From Imbricaverruca yamaguchii (taxonomy: Eukaryota > Arthropoda > Thecostraca > Neoverrucidae), in the NCBI GenBank assembly GCA_034440575.1, contig JAOTOL010001397.1, positions 372,001 to 436,000 of the forward strand: 64,000 nt of DNA, read 5' to 3'. Positions 23,731 through 34,901 of this stretch are shown here, piece after piece. The position numbers were made by a program, and so were the translations under genes. The notes beneath the pieces are model-generated. The model had not been told where the DNA came from, did no database searches, and saw nothing but the letters and a program-made list of their open reading frames with translations. Every line of letters begins with the position of its first letter. The first letter of the stretch is position 1.

Positions 23731-24266
23731 GTAGTGTGTTGAGGTAGGACCACGGAGTGGGCTGGATGCCAGCACCACTCCTTGCAGATTTCTTCACTTT
23801 CGCTTCAGCGCACAAGGTGCTGAAGAGGAGTACGCCTGAATCCATAGCCACAGCGTTTCGTATCATTCGAGACGTTTACGAACGCAGCATGAGACAATAC
23901 AGCCTGTACTACATCCCCGGACCAGCACCGGAGCTGGTAAACGACGTGCTTGTCACCATGCTCCTCACCTTTACAATCAGTTTCCGCTGGATATCACGTG
24001 CATGGCGATATCGAACCCTAACCGTCAGTTGAAGAGTCACATGATATGCAATTCAGCCACCTCATGACTGCTGATAGTGAACTGAGGTGCGCTGGCTGGC
24101 GTTTGGGTGGAATGTGTTTTCTTCATCACGCGATGAATTGTGTGTTTGTTTTTATATATCAACCATTTCTCCATTTCTGACTCGGGGCAGTAATAGCCAC
24201 TACGATGTATTATTGCACAACGATGGTAAATGCAAGTACCAAAACCAATGAAAATGCTATGAACAT
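23731..24266. other. No recognised feature
   Basis: Short unique segment between two minisatellites; a 91-codon plus frame (23757-24032) has no domain and no supporting signals. Confidence 0.45.
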
Positions 24267-24378
24267 CACGGCCAGAGCCCACTGCGTACTATGAAAAGCC
24301 CGTCCAGAGCCTACTGTGTACTATCCACCTGTCGTAAAACAAATGAAAAGCCCGGCCAGAGCCCATTGCACGCTATGA
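24267..24378 (+). repeat. Short triplication around CCAGAGCCCA
   Basis: Three copies of a segment containing GCCAGAGCC, ACTG and a TACTATG-like end occur near 24270, 24303 and 24355, the last two also sharing ATGAAAAGCCC context. It immediately precedes the 36-bp array. Confidence 0.7.
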
Positions 24379-24404
24379 GCATCCCTCGTCGACAAGAATT
24401 AACT

Positions 24405-25612
24405 GAACTGAATGAACTCTCGTCGACAACTCCTCAGCAGCGTAACAGTCCACACTCGTCGACATCTCCTCAGCAGCGTGACAGTCCACCCTCGTCAACA
24501 GCTCCTCAGCAGCGTGACAGTCCACTCTCGTCAACAACTCCTCAGCAGCGTGACAGTCCACTCTCGTCGACAGCTCCTCAGCAGCGTGACAGTCCACTCT
24601 CGTCGACAACTCCTCAGCAGCGTGACAGTCCACCCTCGTCGACAACTCCTCAGCAGCGTGACAGTCCACCCTCGTCGACAACTCCTCAGCAGCGTGACAG
24701 TCCACTCTCGTCGACATCTCCTCAGCAGCGTGACAGTCCACCTCGTCGACAACTCCTCAGCAGCGTGACAGTCCACTCTCGTCAACAACTCCTCAGCAGC
24801 GTGACAGTCCACTCTCGTCAACAGCTCCTCAGCAGCGTGACAGTCCACTCTCGTCAACAGCTCCTCAGCAGCGTGACAGTCCACTCTCGTCAACAGCTCC
24901 TCAGCAGCGTGACAGTCTACTCTCGTCAACAGCTCCTCAGCAGCGTGACAGTCCACTCTCGTCGACAACTCCTCAGCAGCGTGACAGTCCACCCTCGTCA
25001 ACAGCTCCTCAGCAGCGTGACAGTCCACTCTCGTCGACAGTCCTCAGCACTGTGACAGTCTACTCTCGTCAACAGCTCCTCAGCACTGTGACAGTCTACT
25101 CTCGTCAACAGCTCCTCAGCAGCGTGACAGTCTACTCTCGTCAACAGCTCCTCAGCAGCGTGACAGTCCACCTCGTCGACAACTCCTCAGCAGCGTGACA
25201 GTCCACCCTCGTCGACAACTCCTCAGCAGCGTGACAGTCCACTCTGTCAACAGCTCCTCAGCACTGTGACAGTCTACTGTCAACAGCTCCTCAGCAGCGT
25301 GACAGTCCACCTCGTCGACATCTCCTCAGCAGCGTGACAGTCCACTCTCGTCGACATCTCCTCAGCAGCGTGACATCCACCCTCGTCGACAACTCCTCAG
25401 CAGCGTGACAGTCCACACTCGTCGACAGCTCCTCAGCAGCGTGACAGTCCACCTCGTCAACAGCTCCTCAGCAGCGTGACAGTCCACTCTCGTCGACAAC
25501 TCCTCAGCAGCGTGACAGTCCACCCTCGTCGACAACTCCTCAGCAGCGTGACAGTCCACTCTCGTCGACAGCTCCTCAGCAGCGTGACAGTCCACTGTCG
25601 TCGACAACCGCT
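24405..25612 (+). repeat. 36-bp minisatellite, about 33 copies
   Basis: The unit is TCGTCGACAACTCCTCAGCA plus GCGTGACAGTCCACTC. Copies differ mainly at GTCGAC versus GTCAAC and by occasional 1-3 base deletions, which shift the frame near 24740 and 25040-25380. It is open for 100-250 codons in several frames (TPQQRDSPLSS; LLSSVTVHSRRQ) as a result of its period. No coding evidence beyond openness. Confidence 0.97.
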
Positions 25613-25972
25613 GAGCGACTCCCTGAGCACTAGGCTGCTGCACCTCACTGACCGGCGGCCGTACCAGAGAACTCGCCACACCCGGCGGAAGTGACGAGCG
25701 GCCGACGGCCGGCCATCGGCACCAAGACGCAGGCTCAGCAGCTGAATATGCCGTACCAGGTGCGGCGGTGCGGCCGACCTCGGACAGCCAGTTCCAACAT
25801 ATTCAGCTATGATTTGGGAAACCTATGGGAGTTCGCTAAAAAGAAGCTAAAAGGCATGATACAAAATTTGCTGCCTTTACTCTTACTACTCCCTTTATAG
25901 AAGCTTCATCGCTGTCTCTACTCTCACTTGACATCTTGGAATCGTCAGCAGTTCGCGATACACAACGGAGTA
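25613..25972. other. No recognised feature
   Basis: Unique-looking segment between the 36-bp array and a TA tract; no credible coding sequence. Confidence 0.4.
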
Positions 25973-26038
25973 TATGTGCATATGTATATATATGTATATA
26001 TATATACATATACATACATATATACATGTATATGTGTA

Positions 26039-26097
<59 letters not shown>
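25973..26097. repeat. TA/TATG microsatellite ending in pure (TA)n
   Basis: An impure TATA/CATA/TATG tract from 25973 passes into an uninterrupted (TA) run at 26042-26096. Open frames across it are artefacts. Confidence 0.95.
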
Positions 26098-26100
<3 letters not shown>

Positions 26101-26418
26101 GAACTTGGTGGTATCCTAATACACAAGGCAGTGAGTTTGATGTCGTATGCACGATATATTTCTCATGAGTGGCACGACCTGACGTGTCCGGGTCAGTGTG
26201 GTGATGTGCAGCCTCCTGACCTGTGAGAAGGTCGTACGGTGGCGTCTCCTCGCCGGAGTCGGGCAGGCAGAAGCGGTGGGACTGTGGCCAGAAACACCAG
26301 CCGGAGCACCGGCCAGCGCCACCGTCTCCGTCTTCAGCTTCTTGAAAGCCCCCTCTCCATCTGAAATGTTCAATTATGCGTGTTATCATGTACATTGAAA
26401 AACTACTTTCGTAACAAG

Positions 26419-27130
26419 CAGTGGTGGGCAATCAACGGGAAGGCCTTGTGTATTAGGATCCCACCATGTTGACAATATTACGAACATTTGGAGGGCTAGG
26501 GCTACACAACTTCCAGGAGTAGGTGTATGAGGGGGGGGGGAGTCCTGAAGTAAGGTTAGGTCAGATTCATCGTAAGCAACTAAGCGCCAATCCCGAAATC
26601 AGTCAGTCAGGTGTGGCCAGACTCAAGCCGGTTTTGTGGTGAGGTGCTTAAGCCTATTTCAGCTAGGTCATGGCACTCATTCCTAATATCACATCTTTCG
26701 TGAGTTTGGAGTCGATTCCGCAAAGCACTCGGCAACAGTTCACACATCCATTAACCAGCGCAGGGCGGAGGATGGGCTCGTCTTCATCCCGCTCCCGAAG
26801 GTTTTTAGCTAACCCCTGAACTATTTAGAATATCACTTTGACGTTTGTCATGCTTGCCATTTGCAGAACTTCCTCCATGGCGCAGTGTATGCAGCGAAGT
26901 CGTGCTGAAAATGAATCTATTTGCTCTGATCAGGTCAAATTAAATGTGGATGTTTTCCCGATAGTGAACAGTTTTATGAGAGTTGCATTGTTGAAAGTTG
27001 CAAGTTGCGAGACGCAGGCGACAGGGCATGGGCTTGTATAGCGTGAGCTGGAGCGTCAATCTCCCCAATCTCAGTGATCGGAGATGTCTTCATTTTGAGA
27101 GGTAAAGTCGAATAATCTTGCCCACCACTT
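26419..27130. mobile_element. Possible small hAT-like element
   Basis: The left end reads CAGTGGTGGGCA (26419-26430) and the right end is TGCCCACCACTT (27119-27130), an inverted match at 11 of 12 positions. CAGTGGTGGGCAA is a known style of hAT terminus. The 8-bp flanks fit poorly (best alignment 5/8), and no transposase lies inside. Confidence 0.35.
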
Positions 27131-27780
27131 AATTTGCACATATTTCTGGAGTACTTAGCCCCACCCAGTTAAAATTGTTAGCGGGTCCCTGCGGTGGTGC
27201 GCTTGAGTACAATGAGAGACATTAACCACCAAAATGCGCCATTGAGGGCGTTGGACATGGGGTGTGAAGTGGCTGGCGGTATGGCTCTAGGGAAACAGGC
27301 ACATGGTCGGGAGTCATAACAGTCATGGCAATCACGGTAGTTATAGCAGTCATAGCAGCTATAGCAGTAGTAGCAGCCACAGTGGCACTTGTGAACCCAC
27401 ATGAACTGGGCATACTTAACAGCCCATGTCAACATCCACTTATTTCGTCCAACTTCGGCAAAATACGCATTTCGAAAATAAATGACCTCCATAACGGCAG
27501 TTTGCCACCGGACATTGAAGATTGAGGCACGTAAACAATATTTTATCTAATACCTAGAGGAGCCTAATTTCGGAGCATGCACGAACAATTCAGGCATTAG
27601 CGCACTGGCCACCAATTCAGTTAAGTTTAAATCGATTGCACCCTATCCGAAATTAGGTTCTTTTGACGAATAGTATGCACATAGCTCGCACCTACAACCT
27701 TCTATGTCAAGTGGTCGCGGTAGAGCTTAGATATTACAGCGTACCACAGCTTGTTCTGCCGCATGGCTTGCTTCTCCGCT
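27131..27780. other. No recognised gene; small degenerate repeat
   Basis: Around 27308-27385 a degenerate ATAGCAGTC/ATAGCAGCT repeat of about 9-12 bp is seen. The rest shows nothing I can name. Confidence 0.5.
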
Positions 27781-28438
27781 CAACGCACTCCTCACAACCG
27801 CCATCGAGACGCACAGCACCGTTATTCCTTACAACCGGCCATCGAGGCGCACAGTACCGTTACTCCTCACAGCACCGTTACTCCTCACAACTGACCATCG
27901 AGTCGCACAATACTGTTACTCCTCACACCCGGCCATCGAGACGCACAACACCGTTACTCCTCACAGCCAACTACCGAGACACAACAATGTTACTCCTTAC
28001 AACCGGCCAGCGAGGCGCGCAACATCGTTATTCCTCACATCAACCTATCGAGACACAACACTGTTGCTCCTCACAATCAACTATCGAGACACAACACTGT
28101 TACTCCTCCAACCAACCATCGACACACGACACTATTACTCCTCACAACTAACCATCGAGACACGACACTGTTACTCCTCACAACCAACCATCGAGACACG
28201 ACACTGTTACTCCTCATAACCAACCATCGAGGCACAACACTGTTACTCCTCACAACCAACCATCGAGACACGACACTGTTACTCCTCACAACCAACCAAC
28301 GAGACACAACACCGTTACTCCCTACAACCGACCGAGGCGCACAACACCGTTATTTCTCACAACAGGCCAGCGAGGCGTACATCACCGCTACTCGTCACAA
28401 CCGGCCAGCGAGGCACACAGTTGCTGACTTGACAGGCC
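27781..28438 (+). repeat. 36-bp minisatellite, about 18 copies
   Basis: The unit is ACTCCTCACAACCAACCATC plus GAGACACGACACTGTT. The left copies are more diverged (CCGGCCATCGAGGCGCACAG) than the central ones (28085-28315), a pattern typical of arrays homogenised in the middle. Open frames reflect the period. Confidence 0.95.
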
Positions 28439-28910
28439 GATCAGCCCAGGGACTCTGAATTCGCGAGGCATAACATAGCCGCATAGTCGTCAGAACTGAC
28501 TTGGACTTACACCTGCCTGACGTATGATGGCCTGGAAAAAGTTACGTCGCATGCGCTCCTGCGTTTCACATCTCGTCAAATCGTCACGATCTCGTATTTT
28601 CATTTATGACATCAACTAGGCAAATGCGGTTTGATCCACTACGCTTCCCACACAGTTTCGAGTCAAATTCTGATATCTATGCCGACTTGGGATTGGGTCG
28701 GGTGTGGGGTACATTGAGTCTACGTTAGCCTACGCTTACTCGGGGTGTCACGCTGACTCGTAAGTGAATATACAGGCTATTTCCAGTCTCAACATACTCA
28801 CGAGAGTAGGAATATCCAAGGCAGAGTACTGAAGCGAAAAACAGGTTCTACTTCATGACGTCCTAACCAATGACCTGACATGGCCTTCGAGAAAATGAGT
28901 TGGAGAAAGG
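28439..28910. other. No recognised feature
   Basis: Unique-looking sequence, no coding or repeat signal. Confidence 0.45.
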
Positions 28911-29272
28911 CAGTAGAGCGGCAGACTCCCTTAGAGCAGCTGGTATGCGATATACGCGGCATTAGACTCGCTCAGACGAAATTGTGTGCGGCATACACGG
29001 CAGTAAGCTCGTTGGGTCGAACTTGCGCGCCATACTCGGCAGCATGCTCGCTCAGAAAAAAAATATTGTGTTTGACGTACACTGCAGTAGACCCGCTCAG
29101 ACGAACTTGTATGCGACCTCCACGGCAGTAAACCCGCTCGGACGAACTTGTGTGCGACATACACTGCAGGAGACCTGCTCAGACGAACTTGTGTGCCATA
29201 TGCACAGCAGTAGACCCACTCAGCCGAACTTGTGTGCCATATGCACAGCAGTAAATTCGCTCAGACCTCGAC
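28911..29272 (+). repeat. 41-bp minisatellite, about 9 copies
   Basis: Units start with GCAGTA at 29125, 29166 and 29207 (exactly 41 bp apart) and contain GCTCAGACGAACTTGTGTGC and CATACAC. Left copies are more degenerate, one carrying an A-run near 29058. Non-coding. Confidence 0.93.
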
Positions 29273-29338
29273 CTTGCTCGTAAAAGTAATGAAATGAGCG
29301 GATGGAAGGCAAACATGGACTTCAGCTGCTAAGTGGGT

Positions 29339-29514
29339 GTAGCTCTGTGGATACACATGACAGGTTCGCGGGCGACATAACTGGGTGTCCGGTGCATGTG
29401 CACCAAAGGGGATATCTAGTGATGTAGCCCAGTGGATGCACACGGAAGGTCCGTGGGCGGCATAATTGGGTGCGATCCGGTGCATGTGCACCCACAGGGT
29501 GCACTATGTGCACC
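29339..29514 (+). repeat. Two tandem copies of an ~85-bp dispersed repeat
   Basis: Copies at 29339-29427 and 29428-29514 share GTGGATGCACACGG-like, GGGCGRCATAA and CCGGTGCATGTGCACC elements. The first 20 bases (TAGCTCTGTGGATACAC, TAGCCCAGTGGATGCAC) resemble a tRNA A-box, but a good B-box is lacking. More copies lie at 29778-29848 and 30513-30607. GGTGCA and TGCACC form a small stem. Confidence 0.7.
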
Positions 29515-29524
29515 AATGCTGCAA

Positions 29525-30265
29525 CTCGGCATTGTAAAAAAATGTAAGTTTATGCATCTGTGATCTGGGGGTGAGACTTTTTATATGTACAATGGGAGGT
29601 AGGAAACTGGATGTTATTGAAGAGGAAATAAATTTAGATGTGTTAGCTTCAAATGATCTTAAAGTGGAAAACAATGTATCTCAACTGGGAACGGGGCAAT
29701 CAGAATGCTGGGAATCATCAATAGGGGTGTGATGTATAAGAACAAGGAAGTGATGAAAACACTGTGCTTGACCTATGGCCAAGCACGGGGTGGTACAATT
29801 GTATGTCCGGTGCATGTTCACCCAATGAGATTTGATTCAGTGATGTGATAGGCAGGCACAGGCATGGAGCCCCTACCTAGAACAATATATAGATATGCTA
29901 TAAAGAGTGCAGCGCAAAGCGACTGGACTCATCAGTGGACTAGGCAATATAGAATATGTGGAAATACTTATAGCATTAGAGACGTACTCGTTCAGGTATA
30001 AGAGATCGTTGGGTGATATGATTGAGATGCATACACTTATTCAAGGGCTAGATCAGGCCAATCTGAATGACACCCTTCTGTTTATACTATGACATTGGGG
30101 TCATCAATTCAGGTTAGACAAATCAAGAAGTGGGACAGTTAGGCGACAAAGGTCTTCACTGAAACGATTGTTGATCAGTTGATTATTTTTCCGGCTGATG
30201 TGGGGAGTTCCTCATTGAATGTATTTGATAATATCAAAAAAACTATAGTGGACAACCTTTTAGGC
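29525..30265 (+). pseudogene. CR1-like reverse transcriptase remnant, copy 2
   Basis: Shifting frames give the C-terminal third of a CR1-type ORF2. CKFMHL is at 29543-29560, followed by GRKLDVIEEEINLDVLASND (29593-29655), KEVMKT near 29745, QAWSPYLEQYIDML near 29855-29900, RVQRKATGLISGL near 29908-29945, a GDMIEMHTLIQGLDQANLND block at 30013-30075, then GHQFRLDKSRS near 30094-30130. The palm with FADD is absent. The conserved VRPHLEY-type segment expected around 29780-29850 is replaced by a copy of the ~85-bp dispersed repeat. Stops and frameshifts make it non-functional. It is clearly diverged from the CR1 at 48-50.6 kb. Confidence 0.85.
29778..29848 (+). repeat. ~85-bp dispersed repeat, copy inside the CR1 remnant
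   Basis: It shares GGTGGTACAATTGTATGTCC, GGTGCATGTTCACCCA and GAGATTTGATTCAGTGATGT with the copy at 30513-30607. It sits within the CR1 coding remnant, replacing conserved residues. Confidence 0.7.
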
Positions 30266-30512
30266 TGCAAAATCTCGTTTTTCAGTTATAAGTGGTGGTG
30301 GATGGGGTTATGTTTATGATAAGTAGGTGTGCACTGTACGTGATGAAGTCTGAAAATTGTTGACAGGGCACCCAAGTATACACATTGATAAGTGTGGGAT
30401 GTTGGTGGATGTATTCTTTGGAATTAGGGATGTGGTATTGGATGGGGTGAAGTGTCTTTTCGCCAGGGTTGTGGTACCTTCCCCTCACAGAATTAGCTGA
30501 TCACTTTATGGC

Positions 30513-30607
30513 CTTATAACCTAGTGGATGCACACGGGAGGTTCATTGGCGATACAATTGTGTGTTCGGTGCATGTGCACCCAGTGAGATTTGATGCAGT
30601 CATGATG
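30513..30607 (+). repeat. ~85-bp dispersed repeat, downstream copy
   Basis: Contains AGTGGATGCACACGGGAGGT, GTGCATGTGCACCCAGTGAG and ATTTGATGCAGT, matching the copies at 29339-29514 and 29778-29848. It lies 250 bp after the CR1 remnant. Confidence 0.75.
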
Positions 30608-31760
30608 GATCTCTAACAGCCTTGCATGTGATGGATCCGACAGCTTCAAGCTCTAGCACACCGGGAATTGGTACATGCTCAGACGGCACTTGCGGAACAA
30701 CAGCCGAAGAGTGCCGTCTCTTATCAGCGTAGATGTGCGGCAACGAATGTACACCACGGAGGCTGCCAAAAGTCTTCAGAAATTCATGGTGGTGTTCTTG
30801 CAATCAGAATGCTTTCTAGGTTGTCGTTTGTCAATGTATCCTCTTTAGAGTTATGTCATTGTTTAAGTATATGCAGTATTCGAGAGAATTCCCTGGTGGT
30901 CATACACCACGCTGCGACACTAAAGCTCTGCTGGTGTTGCATGTTGAGTAAGTGCTAATTTTTACCTGGTGTAGGAGCTGGTGTAGCTGGTTTCCTTTCT
31001 TTATTTCCTTTTAAGAACAATAAATATCACAGTTATTTCAGAATGGATGCCTTCGATTGGTCCAGTATGTTTATTCAAGCATTATCATAGAATGCTATGG
31101 ACTTGCAAGAAACATTATGGGTGTGGCGTGGCAGCCTACAAGTCTAATATAGAACCGCGGGTGCCTATCACAATATAAGATAGCGGGCAATAGTGTTGCA
31201 GAATACATAATGTATCCGTGTATTGTCGCATGAGAGGACATGTTGAACATAGAAACACGCAAGTTACAATCCATGAGGTATGAATTGGGCGTGCTCAGTT
31301 GGTAAGTTCAGCTTTGCACAGGTTCATCATGCAACAGCTATGCTCCTGCGCTGGTGTTAGTACTAATGCTCTCGATAGTACCGTAGTGTACTTTGTATTC
31401 TGCACAAAATAAGCACTTCCAACATTATGTTATAAGTATGACAGGGATAATATTAATCTTGTCCGTGCAAGGCAAATCGTCACACTATTCAATTTCATCG
31501 TCTCAGAGGGCCAATGATATAGCATGTAATCTGATCCAGAAGTTCCTTACAACTTCCAACCAGAGCAAACCTGGTTTAACCTCGTTTGCCTTCGATTTTT
31601 CATTCATTATAGTAACTTCGTAACATTTCTTACATTGTAATCAAGTTCACCGTGGCGTCAGGGTAATCACGTTCACCACCGCTTCACATCAAATCTTCAG
31701 CTTCATAATTGAATGTCGTTAGCAAGTAACCAAAGCGTCAATAGAATTACCTGTTTGCGC
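30608..31760. other. No recognised feature
   Basis: AT-rich to mixed sequence without supportable coding or repeat structure. Confidence 0.45.
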
Positions 31761-31918
31761 CGTGCCGGGTCACGGTCGGCGCCGGCGCCGGGTATTGTTT
31801 CAGTCAAGTAACTCGGTAACAGGAATAATGAATCGAGTTACGTTGCAGCAGTCGGTGACTGAAATAACAATGGAGTGGAGTTGGCCGGTGGCCGGGCGTC
31901 GCCGGCCGCGACTCTCAC

Positions 31919-32039
31919 CTGCGTGCTCCGGAGGTGTGCGCAGGGAGGCGTCCAGTCCGTACAGACCCGAGTACTCGTCCACTTTGCGCTTGTCGCGGTC
32001 GTCGGCCAGGCCCAGGGGCCTCACCTGATAGCCGTCCAT
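31919..32039 (-). CDS. Candidate first coding exon of a host gene
   Basis: On the minus strand an ATG at 32039 in good context (GAC before, G after) opens 40 codons beginning MDGYQVRPLGLADDRDKRKV and ending LDASLRTPPEHA. One extra base precedes a consensus donor: CAG at 31921-31919, then GTGAGAG from 31918. Composition is GC-rich with G/C-ending codons, unlike the AT-rich surroundings. The charged DDRDKRK segment suggests a soluble N-terminus; I see no signal peptide. The frame is also open upstream to a TGA near 32115, so an earlier exonic start is possible. I do not recognise the protein. Later exons would lie below 31918 and I could not identify them. The CCAAT/YY1-type block about 300-420 bp upstream supports a promoter-proximal exon. 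Confidence 0.5.
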
Positions 32040-32339
32040 GTCGGCGGCCGGTGGGCGCCGGCCAGCCCGTCCGCGCCAGACGACGTCGGTGCCGATATGG
32101 ACGGAAAATCAGGTTTGCGGTGTTAATTCAGCAAGTAGAAGATGCGAGTCGCGCCCGGCCCGACATATGATGACTAATGAACCAAGCAACCAATGGTGAC
32201 TAATCAGGTTAGGCTGAAAGCTGGAGTTTTATAGATTCAACTTGCCCGTCGCGTCGCGTTGGTCTGGCACGCCCCACCCCGAGTGGCCGCCAGCCTGTGT
32301 CGAGAGACGATTGCCGCAAATCTGGCGTCCAAGTGTTGC

Positions 32340-32465
32340 AATGTGAACCAATCAGATTAGCGTTCCTCGACGGGGTCATCGTCGGACCGGGCGGCGGCGA
32401 GACGCCGCCTTCTGATTGGTCGGGACATGCGGCCCTCCGGAGAACTCCAATATGGCGGCGGCTGA
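32340..32465 (-). promoter_or_regulatory. CCAAT/YY1-type CpG promoter block
   Basis: A GC-rich stretch contains CCAAT at 32348-32352, inverted CCAAT (ATTGG) at 32415-32419 and CCAATATGGCGGC at 32447-32459. The last combines CCAAT with a YY1-like AATATGGCGGC. NF-Y and YY1 sites of this kind mark TATA-less housekeeping promoters in animals. It lies upstream of the candidate exon at 31919-32039. The direction of transcription is inferred from that exon. Confidence 0.45.
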
Positions 32466-32739
32466 GGATCAATAGTGCCGGCACCGGCACCCAGAACGTC
32501 GACAGACGACATCCACGGAAAGTACCAGCTCTGCGTGTGAGGCGGCGTTGTACAGGCAGAGAAGAGGCGGGCTCGCTGAAACGTTTCTGGCAAGAGGAAG
32601 AAAAACATTCTTGAAAGACAGATTCCTTCTCACTCACATACTTGCTGACAAACGGACCGCCCACGCAGCCACTGCATACTGAGATGACGTAGCGCTGGTG
32701 GGAGGCGACAATTAGCCTGATATTATCCTTCATAGTATA

Positions 32740-34542
32740 TTATTCGTCAGGATGAGACAAAAACCAGTAATAACTGGAAATAGTTTTCGAAAGCTCTCTC
32801 CAGCTCCGTGTTGAAGCACGTCGTACAGTTTCACTCTACCTTACCTCCCTGCCGATTACATTGCTATGTCTGAGTGGCCCACCGCAGAAGACTGGGCCGC
32901 GAATTAATGCAGGTTTATGTACACTAGTGTGACTTGGTTGGATGCATTTGCGCTCCAGAACTTTCATTGTGCCTCGGCATTATTGCCTTTTACTCGATTT
33001 GGGTCTAATAAGGTGACCCATTATAAAGAATCAAACTTCTTGCTCAAATAAATATAATGTTTGTCACGATGATCGTCTGCAATATGTCACACGGGTTCAA
33101 TCTCATATTTTGGCAATTCTAACTCAGCTGTGATAGATATCATGAAAATGCAAACCTTGGTTAAGGTCTTCGAACGTGAGATTGACGATAGCCAGGCTTC
33201 TGGCGATGTCATTTCGAATTATTTTTACTGAGCAATTGATGTTTATTAGATGCACAAATGGCTCTTATGCATTAAAAATTGGTGTTGCATCGAAGAATAC
33301 CGACCACTAACGTTCAGCCACTCACCCTCTGATGAAGGAGTCCACCTTTAGAAACGTCAAAGGTGGGGCTGTCGGCAGTTATATTACTCCGCGTGTTAAA
33401 TAAAAATGCGATCGTGTTGGGTGCACCCCGTGTGGATATCGGTGGCAGTCGGCAACAGGACAAGCGGATTAACGTGCAGGTTCCGACAGTGAACTGCCTT
33501 CCTGATATTTTGTTTGTCTGTCATTGGACAGTCAATCGGCCTCGTCATTCTTCATCACAATGTTGCAATCTAATCACTTGTGTTTAGTTATTTAGCTACT
33601 TACCTAGCCACGGGTGGGCTGGTTAGTTATCTCGGCGAACGGTTTTGAAAAGTCAAAATAGGTACCCTCTAGACGAGTGCTATGGTGGTGGTATATCCGC
33701 GAACATTCTCATACAAGTTTCCCCCCCAAAAAAAAAAAGTGGCTTTGAACCAAGCATTGAACTTGAATTTACGCATGCTTATCCTAAGCTTTTGTGTCCG
33801 TTGACACACACGAATTTTTATGATAGCATATGACGTCAGGAGACCTGCTTATCATGAGGCCTTCTAGTCATGGTTTAGGACTCATTATCTCAATACATTT
33901 TAGTCCATAATTATGGACAACTCACAGTACGTTATCCTAACCCGGTCTGGGATGATTTCAACTTTACCTTTAACTCATGCCATTGCGGGGCATTGACCAC
34001 CACGGCGATTTCTTGGGATCCCTTGAAGTCGCTCATTGAAGTTCGTTCGTTTTTTTCGGCCCCAATCAGGGTCACCTCAATTTTTGGAGGACTTCCTTTA
34101 TGATTTGATTTGGATCATGTACCGACTACTTTTCGAATAGCAAGCGATAAAAAATATGCACCCCACAAGCGTTATTATAACCTCGAAAAGGCAATGTCAC
34201 GGTTTTGAAAAATTGTTCCGATCACACAGTGATCGCGATCAAGCCATTGCGAGATTGACAATGAAAACCATGTATATAGATAGCCCACTGTTTTGCGGTC
34301 AACACCCTACCCTTAGGTTTTCTCGGTGCAAAATACTGTGGGCATAATCGAACTGCTGGTTAGCCATTAACACGTACTTGTGCATCCCCATATGAAGTAG
34401 TTCTCAAATGCACCAGCCAGTCGCCGGTCAGCGACGTGGTTCCAACAGTTGATAATTTGACAGGCGCTGGCTCCGCCTGGCTAGACGTATTACCGCGTCA
34501 ATCTGATGATATCAAATATAAATTAATTTCTTAATCTAATCC
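32740..34542. other. No recognised feature
   Basis: Unique-looking sequence with short frames only; an A-run near 33729 and a short C-run near 33721 are the only simple features. Confidence 0.45.
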
Positions 34543-34901
34543 CGAGACCGGGAACGGGACCCGGGAACGGGACCCGGGAACGGGACCCGGGAACGGGACC
34601 CGGGAACGGGACCCGGGAACGGGACCCGGGAACGGGACCCGGGAACGGGAACGGGACGGGACGGACGGGACCCGGGAACGGGACCCGGGAACGGGACCCG
34701 GGAACGGGACCCGGGAACGGGGACCCGGGAACGGGACCCGGAACGGGCCCGGGAACGGGACCCGGGAACGGGACCCGGGAACGGGACCCGGGAACGGGAC
34801 CCGGGAACGGGACCCGGGAACGGGACCCGGGAACGGGACCCGGGAACGGGACCCGGGAACGGGACCCGGGAACGGGACCCGGGAACGGGACCCGGGAACT
34901 T
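34543..34901 (+). repeat. 13-bp GC-rich minisatellite, about 27 copies
   Basis: The unit GGGAACGGGACCC repeats nearly perfectly, with disruptions at 34645-34670 (GGGACGGGACGGACGGG) and 34720-34750. Each unit has CCCGGG across its junction, so the array is rich in self-complementary sites. Minus-strand frames of 120-170 codons (PGPVPGSRSRV) come from a 39-bp (3 x 13) period and are not evidence of a gene. Confidence 0.97.
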
